A stretch of 64,000 nt of DNA from Trichuris trichiura (taxonomy: Eukaryota; Nematoda; Enoplea; Trichinellida; Trichuridae): assembly GCA_037903355.1 (NCBI GenBank), contig JBAJFE010000014.1, positions 2,790,001-2,854,000 on the forward strand. The letters are read 5' to 3'. Numbering within the stretch: the first letter of the stretch is position 1; each line of letters opens with the position of its first letter. Made by a program: the position numbers and the translations under genes. Below are positions 1 to 13,200 of the stretch, one piece after another. Under the pieces are notes generated by a model. The model was not told where the DNA came from and made no database searches. It was given only the letters and a program-made list of their open reading frames with translations.

Positions 1-3000
1 CATTAACAGTTTACGGGATAACTTTGCTAACATTTCTGTTCCCAATGCAACAGAGCACTTTCTATATTGTTCAGTTGAGAGCTGATAAGCGAAATATAAA
101 CCGCGTAACCCTTTGAAAACAAAAGACTTTTTTTAAAAAGTATGATTCTGCTGTGTTAAAACATAACATCGTCATTGAGGAGACATGCGAATCATGCAGC
201 TTTGCAACACTAACAATATGCCATAAGTAACGTCTGCAGTTAAGGATGGCGAGTTTACCATCAGGAAGTACCGACACAATGCTCATTATGGCTTCTATAG
301 CGACTGCGCTAAAGTGCTTTTAATTGCAAACAGCAACACAAAGTTGTGCCTGAATTCTTGTTGTTTGGGTCATCTGATCATCAGTATCGTTGGATAAATG
401 TTTGCAAACAGTGGGTCAAGCAAATGAATGAGTACCTTGAGCAAAGGTGCAGTTGACCAGTTTTCCTGCAACAGTTAGAGCTGGCACTGCAAACGGCAAT
501 ATTGCTGCGAAAGGTCACATAAAGTACTAGCAGGATTCAAATTCTATCACAGCTACCCTCCCTCCTAATTCCCAAATTACAGCTGCATGTGCTTTAGGAG
601 CCAACAGAAGTTCACTTTTATGGAAATACTGACTAAACTTGTTGAAAGCTTCTACTGCCAGGTTTGCGGGTGTAATAAATGATCAGAGTCGACTGTTATA
701 TTGTCCTTCATCTTCATTGTCAATCGTCAGTACGGCTTTGTATTACCAGTTTTTGGGTCTATGAAGTTAAACGACACGAAAACCCTCTGAATTTTTTCTA
801 GTGAATCTTCATCAGTCTGTTGGAAAGGAAACACAAGGTAGTGTATGCTATACAAGATAATAAACCGAAAGCAAGCGACACAAACGAATCCGAATTCAAT
901 GGTTTTCAGTAGCCCATTTGACGTGCATTATGACTTTTGCCAGTTTAGATGGCTTTCTGATGCGTCAAGCGTTGTTACAGAGAACACGCTTCCATGTGCG
1001 GCACATGTACAATTTCTAGGCGTCATGCAGCGGACCGTTCGTCGCTGGTGCAACTTTCATTGAACAATGTTCACTTGGTTTAAGAAACTTACAAAATAAA
1101 GTAAGAAACCGCTTAACAAACTACTACAATTCATTTACAGCATTTGCACCTAGGATTGTCGAAAACATGGTCTGCTGCAGGCTAAGGAACTCGAGGTCAG
1201 GTAGCGTTCTCTACAGCAAAAATAATTTCTACATCCAAAATAATGGAAGCGTAACAGATTTTTGCTGCGTATTTACCTATGACGTCAAGGCTGTTTGTTC
1301 TTCTTTTATGGTACAATGGCTTAACAGCTTGCAGATCGTTGCCTGCGAATTTTCTGTGGATATTGTGCTTCAGAGTTTAGCTCAGTGTTACTGAGATACG
1401 AAACCACAGTTCGCTAACGTTTCACTCCTCAAAGCTGGCTCTGAGCTAGAATCAGCGGTTTTTCTGTAAGTAAAAACGACTGGTGTCGTCTTCCGAAGCG
1501 TAATTGTTTCCGTCCTCCAATCAGAGGCGATTACAGTGATTAAAACCGTTCGTATTGCAAATTTATCTTATTTTGTTTACTGAACAACTCAGATTGCATC
1601 TCCAAAGATAACCGATGGTACAGCAAATAAAGAGATGCAAAATCGCTCTTTTCTAAAAGCGTTACCGTTCTGCGAGTAGTGGGGACAAATACTGCGACAA
1701 TGATTCAACCAATGCATGGACAAGAAAGATGGGATATGTGAATGAAAATTATTAGCTCGAAAATTCCAAGTTCAAATTCCGCATTGATTGCAGAGCATAC
1801 CGGCGAGTATTTTTTCGGTTTTATTAAAATTTCATTACGTCTACTGTAAAGAATGGCGTGGGTAAAGACCATTTTTGTTTTTCCCTTCTATTTAGTTCTA
1901 CTTAACATGGTTTGCAATCAAGGAATGGTTGCGCAGAGCGAATCTTTGTTTTCTTACCTATAAGTTAAACCAGATCAAACAGTGATGCAGGGCTTCTCGC
2001 TAAATCTTTTTCATATAACTGTGAAATAATTGATACTCAATTTAGAAAGGAAAGTCACTCCTAAATTAGTAACGAATACAGGAATACGTTCAAGAAGTTC
2101 CGTGTTCCGCTGGACTTTTCAACTGCTTACACAATGCGATGACTCAAGTGCTCATTTAATTAGCGTTAACAACGGACCATTATGTGTACTTTCCTAGGAA
2201 TGTAATCTGTTCGTAAAGATCTTGACTGCATTTTTTGAATAGCACGACATAAGTACGGTGGACTTATTCGGTGCTCATGATTTTGTTAGAATGTTTTCAC
2301 CGATTTCCCAATTCAAAAAAAGCAAATCTGCTCCCAGTTTTCTCACCCCTTGCTTAGCTTTTCAGCGAATGCTAAAAACACAGCCTTGTGTAACACTGAC
2401 CAAATCAACAGGTAAGTACAAACGAATCGTCACCATCCGAAATAGCGCCGTAGATGAATCAGCAGGTCAAATATCAACAGCGTAGACCTAAATCACTGTT
2501 TACCTATGCGCCTTTGATACGAGCAGTGACGCACAGAAAACCGTACAGCACAGAAACAAAGGAACAGTAAAACCTTTTCTAGATCAGCAAAGCTGTTCAA
2601 CAGCATAGACGCTAAGGGCAAGAGAAGCTGCACCCATTTTGTAGCACTTAACTAAAGCTTCTAACAGATGCGCACGTTTTCATTATTTATGCAGAGATAA
2701 CCAGTAGTCAAATTTTTAATATAAACCAGTGGCTTTCAGAGGGGTAGGATTGCCATTGGCTACCTTCAGAGCTTTCGTCTCAAAGCTATTCTGTGAACAT
2801 CGGAAAGATCACAGGGAAGATAGGCCTCTTTCGACTTCATCTGTTATCCTCAATTTTTCCTCTCATTTCTATTATTCGGCGAAATCGCCTTACCTCCCGT
2901 TGCCCTTTTTTCTTGGTAACCTTATTGCCCGACTTGTCGACCTGGAAAGTTAGTAGTGTGTGAGAGCCTAGTGGGCGACATCACCTAGGACTTCCTCCCC

Positions 3001-4261
3001 GCCCCCTGAGAACAACAGATTTATATCAAAAATTAAGCTGCTGGCTATCTCCGCATAAATAACGAAAAGGTGCGCATCTGTTACGAGTTTTATTTTAATG
3101 CTACAAAAAATTGGTTAGCGACGAGGTTTTGTTTCACCAAAGGGCGGGGTTCGTAAGCGTGTGTTTCTCTCATAGCTAGGAACGCAACAGAGCTCACGTC
3201 CTACCATTTCTAACTGTGGAAAAACTTCTTGTGTTTTATTTTGTATGACATTATGGAAGTATTTGAAGCAGCGTTAGTTTTCACGTAATTAATACCGCTA
3301 GCATTTCCCTACAATGCAGCGACAGCTGATTGTTTACCTTTCTCTTCATGATTGCCTAAAAGCCTAGTTCGGTTCCTCCATTTTATAAGGTTAAAAGCTA
3401 GCAAGCAGATTAAGTAATTTGGTAGTGCAACTTTTGCTACGCGAACGTTGTTAGATGGTAGCGTCAGTCAAATCTTAAATTCATTTGCGCATTTTTCTAC
3501 GACAGCCGTCCTGCGGAAAACACTTAGCAACATTGAGTTTTCGTTTAATTGGAAAACCAGTGTTATTTTGACAGCAAATATTAGATCCTGCAAGTTAGAG
3601 TGAAGCGTTTCGATCTACCTTATGCCGATGTATTTCCCTTTGGAATTGAACCAAACTTACGAATAAAGGGTTTGTAGGAAACCGTCAAATTGCTGCATTA
3701 AGGCATAATCGCTGCTTTAAAAATGGAAAAAGATGGAAAGCTATGGGAAAACTTTTTTCAATAACTGTTTTAGAGAAGCGGTGTATCCCTAACTATTTTT
3801 CTCCATGAAAACACACACCCCCGATTCCAAAAGCCATGTGTTCAAAGTCAGAAAAGCATGATTCATAAGTTTACTGATCAAAATAAAAGCATTTACTGGG
3901 CTTTGTTTCAACATGAGTGAGCTGCCGAAGTTTAGTGGAACCATCGATATCTTTTCGACAACGGAAAAAATTTGCAGTAATGTTTGCCAGAATGACTATT
4001 AATAAATTTAGAGAAAATGAAAGCACAAAATAAGGCAGCAGCGTAACGTACGTAGTTGGCTATTCAACATACACTGCCTTCGTTTGCAGTTTATTAAATG
4101 TATGAGCAATCCAACTAACTAGAAATTGGTGACGCTCTGCTCTTTCAGTGTTATTAATGCAATTAACGGTTATCTGATTTCAGTCTAGAGTAAGTTTGCA
4201 AGGCTTTCAATAAATTTTTGTCCAACAACGGTACATTAATTGAGTCATATTCTAGAACTAC
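1..4261. other. Upstream non-coding region, no gene recognised
   Basis: Only short ORFs below about 80 codons occur here on either strand, and none resembles a known domain or continues across plausible splice sites. The stretch lies directly upstream of the receptor kinase start codon and so should hold its promoter. I cannot point to a specific promoter element or a conserved repeat. Confidence 0.4.
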
Positions 4262-7200
4262 ATGCGTTTGTTCATTCCTGCCTTCTTCTGGACACATTTG
4301 GCCAATATTTTACCGGGACTAAAGGCGTACACTGAAGAATGCCTGCAATTCAAAGAAGGAGACAGTCTTAATCTGCCATGTCCATCAAATTCAATTGTTG
4401 ACTGGAGACTGCCTGAGAATTCCGTATGATAAAAGCTTCGTGTTTCCCATTTAAGTAGATTTTATCATTTCCGTTTCTTTGTAACAGACTGTTGCAGCTT
4501 CGTTGCTTTAAACGCAGCTTAATCCTTGTTAGTGTTTCCTCAGTTAGTCAGTGCCTATAAAAAAGGCAATTTAACCGACAGTTAAATTCTTTACTAGCAT
4601 TATAAAACAGACAACACTGGTTGCCTGAAATACGAATTCAGAATTGCAATGCCTTTCTGGCTTCGAATCAAGCATTTTGGCGGTTGAAAAAGTCCATTCG
4701 TGTGGGCAGTAGTTGCGAGCAGGGACGAAGCGTCTATCAAGCCTAGAGCAGTCATCGCTTTTATGGGAGGGTTTTTTCAAACTTAAACCAGAAAATTCCT
4801 AATATTGCAAATTCATAGCGCAGCCATTCGGTATTGCCTATTTAGGATTATCAACTGTCTTTTCCAGCTCTTTCCTTCTGGCTAAAGTTTTACTGAATAA
4901 TTAACAAGGGTTGCATCCGAACTTGATGCTGCAAACTTGAAATGGCCAGTCACGCTTTTCTTTTACTAGATACCGTTCCTTGCCCTCTGCTAAATCTAAA
5001 CCAAGCCATATACGCACATGCGCAATATACAATATGTTTACACGTGTACTGCATATTTGCTGACAGGTATGCTGACTGGATACTCTTTAACGAAAGGGCG
5101 GTTGACCATGCGATAAAAACAGAGACGTAGCCTAGGTTGAATAAGTTTCCTGGGACAAAACAGCGGTTCCTAAGCAAAATGTGCAGAAAGGCGACAGATG
5201 GGGAAACGGTGACTGGCGACGTTAAGCTTGCCTCTTCCAGCTTCATACAGTTATTTGATTTTGGCGTTATGCACAACAAAGTAATAAGTATGCTGCATGT
5301 ATTACTCTACGTAAAGCATAACCGAAGCTCTGAGTAACTCAGCACTAGTTGCAGCTCTCATATTTTTGAATTTAAGTGAAAACGGTTCTACAAAGGAAAC
5401 ATCTTAGCTTTTAACATGCACATGCATAATAAGATTAAAGTCAGAACGCAGTCAGCAATACAAAATAGCTATGCATTAACACTTACATCAGCTTACCACA
5501 CATGTTTCATGCATATAATATTAGTACACAACATACGAACAAAAAGCCTCAAATCGAAAAGTTTTTTACGTTCAATTTCAGAAATACGAAGGATTTTCGG
5601 ACCCAAGGGAAGATGGTCGCCTGCATATTGAAGAAATGCCAAAAATGTTACATATTTTTCCACTAATTTCCACGGATACAGGCTATTATGAATGCACCGA
5701 CAGAGTTAGCAGTAACGACGAACTTTTTGAACATCACGGTTTAACACTGCGACGCTGGTACATTTATGTTGAGGCAGGTGAGTTCAAGTGAGCTGGAGAT
5801 TGAATTTTTTGTCGAGTATTTAGTTTTTCAGAACAAGAAAACAGGCGAATATTTCTCCAATGGAAAAATGCAACTGACAAATTTTCCCATCTCATAGCAA
5901 TACCTCGATCTCAAGGAGGTTATATAGATTGCCTAGTAACGAGTTGCCGAGCAAGCGTTTCTTTGATTTTCGATGGTAAAAAGCTAGAGAACATGTCCTA
6001 CAAACCAGGGTAAGTGAAACTTCTAAAACGTGCTGTGTTAGCTGCTCTACCACCACCTTGGAACAGCTCGTACTAGTCATGTTTCTTCCACGCTAAATAA
6101 ATTTAAAAATGTTCTTCAGTCTGCCTTAGACTTAATGAATAGCAAATTTTGCCTGCTCGCTCACGCAGCAGTTTTGATTTGCCCAGTAGAGTTCTACAGC
6201 TTTTGGTTTTTAAGTGGAACAGTAATTGCTTGACACATTACATCATTGATTTTGCTGACTGATTTTGTTACATTACATTGTTGCTTGATAATGCATTGAT
6301 TTTTCAGTCGAGGATTTTTTGTCAAAGAAACTGATTTGCCTCGGCTAAAATTTAGCGCTATGCAATCAAGAATGGGAGAATGTGAGGCAAAGATTGGTAA
6401 TCGAACTGATACTCTTTATTTCCTTTTGCTGGTGGTAAGGGATTCGCGGCCTTTAAAACCATGGGTCAGTCAGGTCAGTCCTCCATACCCACATGCAAAA
6501 GCACCGATGGAAATAAGTTGTTTGAACAAGTTTGAGCAGTCTTTTCAAGGTTCCTGCTCATGGTCATTTCCTGCAGCAAACGAGAAAAATTTGCATGTTC
6601 GTCTTAGAACGCACAATTTTGACTGCATATAAGAAACTGTTTAATTTTAGTTACGCCTGACAGTCACTGAGGTTGTCACTCCATTATTTAACGTGACGCT
6701 GAAGTTCAAGTACGTACTGGAAAATGATTCGGGAATTTATGTCTGCAGCTGCAAACTTGCCGAAAATGGGAAAACAGCTCAAGTCACAAAAAACATTGTA
6801 GTGTCACGTAAGTTGCAGAAACCTTTTTGACATGGAGTCATTACTCCCTTTAACCAGTAGAACGTCTGACCGATCTCTTAAAGTACCACATGATTAGTTG
6901 TGTATAGCGTTAATTTTCTGATTATTGGTACACGTTACTACTGCGACTATGTGCGAAGTAGACAACTTGTTATTATGTATTATCATAGATTTTTGTATGT
7001 ATACAAGTTGGTGCGAAGGTAGGAAATCATGCACATTTCCCTACGCATTAATTCAAAGCCGCTGCGTTTGCCGCGAAAGGGACGCCTGCTTCATTTACCT
7101 ATGAACTAATTTATTTATGTTTTAATCTAGAAGAGTGAAATAAGAAAGTTTAACTTAAGAGAAGTATGGACTCAATCTTAAACACGTACTCTCATGGCAA

Positions 7201-10200
7201 ATGAATGAGTATTGACCTCGATGTTATAAAAAGAAATTTCATTTCGTACCACGGTGGTCAACACGTAGCGATGAATGAAAATATGGCTAAAATGTTTGCA
7301 GGAGGTTGACGTTGAAAAATATCAATGTTAAAAGGAGAAGAAACCAGCAAAAACCTCGATGTGTGATGTCATGGCAGCGACGACCATGAGATTGACTAGG
7401 CTTCAGGAGATGACGGGAGGTAAAAATCCAGGAGGACGATGATACAAGCACTCACGAAGAGCGGGACACGAATGAACGCCTAGGTGGCAACAGTGGCATC
7501 CAGTTTATACTACCATCCTAAAAGTTTCATGTAGCACAGTTAAAATCTCGAGAGCCCGCAGAGGAAGGTTCACCCAACCATCCGTCGTTTAACTCAGAGA
7601 TTCCAAGGGTGCTGCCATCTGTCCCTCCAGGGACGCTGGAGAGCCAGAGTTTGCGCTAGACGGTAGCTGTTTGACCACGCTCAGTTCAGCGTCAGTGGGG
7701 CCAACAGGTCTTGAAATAATAGGATTCCTGGTCAGACCAGGGTTTTGGCTCTCCAACTGGCCTTTCGGAACGGCATTGAAACCCCATGACCAAACGGAGG
7801 TGGACAAACGGCACTTGTGGCATGCGGGAACGTAGGGATTTCCATGGAGCGCTGGCTTGGAAAGGCTAAGAGCCTATTCTTTTACTTATTTCGCTGAGGG
7901 CAAGATTTAGCGGACCCAAGAGCACTTACCTTTCCTTATTCTCTTTGTTTTCCACTGAATAGCACGTTGTAACCTGTACCATATGTGGACACAAAAGTAA
8001 TATGGGTTGTTCGAAAGTTCCTGGAAATTCTTTGCCTTTTTTAACACCGCAGTAATTGGTGAAGCTTGACACGTTTAATCCAGTCTGTCATATCTTTCAA
8101 CGCTCGCGGCAAAGTAAAGCTGTCCAGTAATTGCCTGCGTGGTCCAAGGTACCCTTAAAGTAGGTTTGGTCCGGTTGCCGAACGGTCAACTGCTAACAGG
8201 TCAGTTGCCTAACGGTCGTTTGGCTGAACGGTCATGTGCCCGTCAGGTCAGTTGCTGAAGGGCCATTTGCTTGAGCGATTACTTGGCCGAAGGATTAAGC
8301 ATGCAATAACTTCCGTTTAACGAAGTTTGAAAGCACAGCATAGCATTATCACGATGAGATTATTTATTACGAGAATACGAAAATGCAAGCCTGTGCACGC
8401 AAGAGTAACACCTGTAACTAGTGTAGAACAATATACGTTATAAGCGTACTCATGGAGGCAGATTATAATCAATTGCGCCCGGGTAGTCCATAATTGCAGG
8501 GTGACTTACTCGATCATTGATTATTTCCACAAGTTTTTCTTCCCTGCGAACACGACCCTGTTTTTTTAGTCTTCTCTCCTCGTCGGATTCGTTCACATAG
8601 GTTTTCAGCGTTCCGCTGCTCATTTCGCATTTCATTTATAATTCGGTGCACAACTACATGTGCTCCGCCGACTAAGTTTTCTCATCTCCTGTGCCGTGCC
8701 TCCACATTGTTTTCGGTACGCGGCAATCTATTCAGGAGGCAGCGATGCACGGACCATGAATTCGGGGAAAGATCGGTGACGACCCTACGCATGTACCGTT
8801 GCGCAGCCTTCTCCTTACCTTGCCTCTTACGAAAGTTGTATCGAACCATTCTGACAGTTCAGCGGTTTCGGTTGATATGCTCTCCTTTATTTCGTCATAA
8901 GCTTCTGGACTTTCCTCTGGTCGAAGAAAAAGCAAAGCGAACAAGTACTTAATTTTTGACCTCAGGCTTGCGTCCGTGATGTATCGTGCAAATAATCCGT
9001 ACGACTGAACTTTCCGCCAAATACACTATGAAAAATGAAAACAGCAAAATGAGTTTTGAACGCCTTCAAAAGTGCTTTTCCAAGTGTCGATGACGGCCAG
9101 TTTTGAGTATGTCATTATGATTGACAGTGACAGTTGGAATCCATTTTCTGCTGCAGAATCAAAGAGATCTTCAAACAATCACTTGTAAAGTGGTTCTCGT
9201 TTTCCAGTCATTATTGTGTAAACGAGCGTAAACGTACTTGTTCTGGTCGATAGGAGCATGGATCGTGTACAGCTTGTAGAAGATAGTCGGTATGTCTTGA
9301 GTGTACCGTCCATTACCCAATAGGAGGCATTTGCAAGCTTCTGAAGATTGTCTGCAGTTGCAAGAAGTAGTCTTCCTTCGAAAATGCATGCATCTTTAAT
9401 CGTGAATGGCTATCCATCCAATGTGTTTCGCAACTGCGCAGGAACATCAACGTCTGCCAGCGTTGTTGGTTCCGGTGGTCGTTGAGTTCGTCGAACTCTT
9501 TTCACCATTTGCCGCAATGCATCCGACGATGGTAAAGATGCGGCCACATCCAATGAACAAGAGGTTGTGCATGTCTGAATTATCTGGCAAGGCAAATCCC
9601 TGCTATTTCCCGCCACAGTCTTAATTTCTTCAATAACTTTCAAGACACCTGCCCCATTTGGATTTGGCATGTGGTTATGGTCCGCAAATGTAACAAGTAG
9701 ATGCTGTCCATCTGAAAGTCTCCTACTAACTGCCCGACCACGACAGTACAATGTTTTTCTGCTCTCGCATGACCAGTAGTAACGATCTCCGGAGCATCTA
9801 TCCTTCACGAACAAGTATCCTCGCGCACTTAGCTTATCACCACCTCTCGCGGAACGAACTGTCTCACAGATTTCTTCCATACTCATAAACAAAAAATGGC
9901 AATGAACTTCTGCAAATCAGCTACAGCAGCAAATGATTACCCTCACCAAGCCATTCGTTTATATAAGCACGTTCTGACCCTAAACGATCATTCGAGGCAA
10001 ATAGCCATTCAGGAAGTGAATTTCCGGCAAATGACCATTCGGATAAATGAACGTCCGTCAGACATCCCTTCAGGCTAATGATCTTTCGGCAACTGACCAT
10101 TTCGGCAAATGACCCATCTGGCAAACGCCCATTCAGGCTAATGACCGTTCGGCAAATGACCGTACGGGAAGTGAACGTCTCCCCCTTAAAGTAGGTACTT

Positions 10201-13200
10201 CGTCATGATATGGCAAACTTCATTTTGACCACTGAGTAAACTTGAAATTTTTGATGAAGTTCTAGTGGCAACGAAGGAAGATATTAAACCGCGTTTATAA
10301 AAGCTGTGATCTATCCAAGTCAGTTGTTTACGAGTGGTCAAAGCGCTTCAGAGAGGACAAGAAAGCGGCCTGAAAAATGGGAAGACGGCCCAGTGCAACA
10401 GACAAGGCAACTATGGCTCTCATTCGTAACCTAGTGAAATTCAACAGCCGAATTGGCATAAATAAGGACGACCTTTATTATTCCTGGGGTTTCGCTTAAG
10501 TTTGCATTGGAGTCTGTAACAACGCTCTGTTTCGCTATGATTTACTCAACAACGATATCGCAATGACAACGATCGACAGCTTGTTCGGTACCACGAACTA
10601 CTCACTGCCCACCTTGACTTGCCACGGCTCTTATATACTCTCAAGGTCAACACTGGGATGATCATAACAACAACAAGAGGGCACTCAGCTTTAAAAGGCA
10701 AACGCTTGGTCACACGATAACAACAGCTGCGGAATCCTGCCCGCTGGCCCTTAATTATCCGATGCCGGACTTGTTATTCAGCACACAGTCACGTATGAAA
10801 CTCTTGGTTTGAAAAAGGTTTCAGCTGGTTAGGGTCGCAGAACCAATGCATGATGAACAGTTGGCTGAAGAGCAAACCTTTTTCGGAGCCTTTCAACGAA
10901 GAGTGGGGTAAATGTATCTGCGCTTTTTGATGGAGACCTCACCAGAGATGGAATGTGGATTACCAGTATTATTGAGAAAGTAAAATGCAATTTAAGCAAA
11001 AATTTCCGTTATGATCAGCAGGACCAGTGAAGTTTAAAGCGGACGGATCAATGAAGAAAATTATAGCTTGCATTTTTAAGACTCAGAGTAAGTTTAACTT
11101 TCTCGAAAGCAGAGAAAACAGATTAGATAGTAGTTTTGCGAAATTTAAGGTGAACAGTGGCTGGAAAACGGCGAAGGAATTGCACCACGATGCTATGTCC
11201 CATCGCGATAACGCACTAGCTTATTCACTAAGGAACGTAAACTCTATTCTTTATGGATTTCACTTTGAAGTTATGCTGTGTCAACGTCATAGTCCGGACC
11301 TTGATCCATGAGGCTTTTTCCCCTAAAGTCAAAGGACATTTAAATGGAACCCGATTTAACTTAGTGTATTAGGCAAAACACATCGTGTCCACTTAAAGCA
11401 ACAGGCAGTCCTTGGAATTCTACAAGGAAAAGATGCGGAGGCGGAAACAACGTCTTCAGAAGTGTTCACAGTTTGATAGAAGATACAGTGAAAAATAACT
11501 TTGACCTCACTGTAAACATAACTTTTGTTTTGTTTTCCCGGGAACTTTTCGAATATCCCTGTTTTATTCACAATAGCTTGAGGGGCAGAGTTGACCCTTG
11601 CCTTCCTATTTCGCGAGTAACGAAAGCATTCAGACTGCTTTCACGCAGAACTCAAAACTTTGAGAAAAATTCCTGCTCTCTGCGTTAATATTTTCAGTGG
11701 CATAATGACCAGCGGCCAAGTCAAACGGAACAAACGGGGAATAGAAATATCCGTGAGATTAATAGGATTCAAGTTTGGTGAAAGGTGAGGTAATTAAGAA
11801 AAAACGTGCCTCGCAACAGAAACGTTCATGCGCAGAAAGAAATAAATGTCTTGTATCCAGTCTGTGCGAGTACAGTTTATCTTGAACGCTTTCTGCAAAT
11901 AGGAACCTCCCTTTCTGTACAAAAAATGATATTGTTTGCTTCTTTTTGTACGGATTTTTATGTCCCGTTGAAAAAAACCTTTTTATTACTAAAATGTCCG
12001 GAGCATATTTACAACTTAAGACCGCTGATGACGGGTCTCGAATGACCCGAAAGCTCCGGACATTTTAGTAATAAAAGGTTTTTTTCAACGGGACATAAAA
12101 ATCCGTACAAAAAGAAGCAACCAAATGAAATTATACGGTCCCGTACGAAGACACTCTATCTTCAAAAAAAAATGATATTCATCACCAAAACGACCACACA
12201 GATATGCTGTTGCCTAGGAGCCTGAGAAACATGAGCAACTTTTCAAGGCCCTTCCATGAAGTTGTAATTGTTAGCTCGGGTCTTTCATCAGTCCCCTCTC
12301 ACCCGCCGTCATACTATAGGTTTGCCGACCATCTTGTCTTGCCTTTAGCCTAAGTCTAAGCCTAAACATAAGGTTTATGTCTTGGCTTAGATTTGGATAA
12401 GGGCAAAAAAGGGCGATTGGAATGCTCTCCAATAAAGGCACAATAAGTTAAGGGCATGCCTGCCAGAAAGGAACCTGCATTTCCCAGACGGTGGGACGGC
12501 TGATAGGCAAGATTCATTTTGGCAAGAGCAAATCCAATGGCCAGAATACAATGATTTTAAGCCTGCAAGATAACAGGAAGTCGTTTCGACAGGTCATTCT
12601 TTGAAAGGTAACTACTCTGCATAGACTCCAGTACGCAATGAAAAATACGTTGCATCAGACGAAACCGTTAAATATTTTTCGTCACATACTCAGCAGAACA
12701 AATGAAAAAATGTGATAGCAGTTTTTCCATGCTTTCTATGCAGCTTACAGATGTATATCTTTAGCTAGAAAAGGATACCTAAACGTACTAAATGAGAACA
12801 TAGAATACATCACGGAAAAGTCCGGCAACCCAGTAAGAATGGTTGTAAAGTATGAAGCCTGGCCTTTGGAAGACGTGATTTTGGAATGGTTTCATCACTA
12901 CATCAAGGTTGGAGAACCTTTTCAGAAAGTGGTTGTCAATGACAGCGATCCAAGAATTAATAAGTATGGAAATGTTCATGGCAATACCCAGGAACGAGCT
13001 TTGGAAATCACGAACACAAAAGTAACAGACGGAGGCAGTTACACTTGTTTCATAACCGTAGCAAGTGTGAGCACAATGGTTGAATTCAAAGTTTCCATCT
13101 TTTCGTCACCAATAATCGTATCGGCAGGCATCGCTGAATTGTCAGGATTTACGGCCAGCATTGACGGTCGATTTCTGCAGCACAGGAATTATTATAGTAT

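Noticed and set aside
9406..9624. Plus-strand ORF overlapping the MULE
   Set aside because: It is the shadow of the minus-strand FLYWCH/MULE reading frame, which carries recognisable motifs.
12020..12120. Foldback hairpins as transcription terminators
   Set aside because: They are intron-located repeats with target duplications; intrinsic hairpin terminators are not expected for RNA polymerase II genes.
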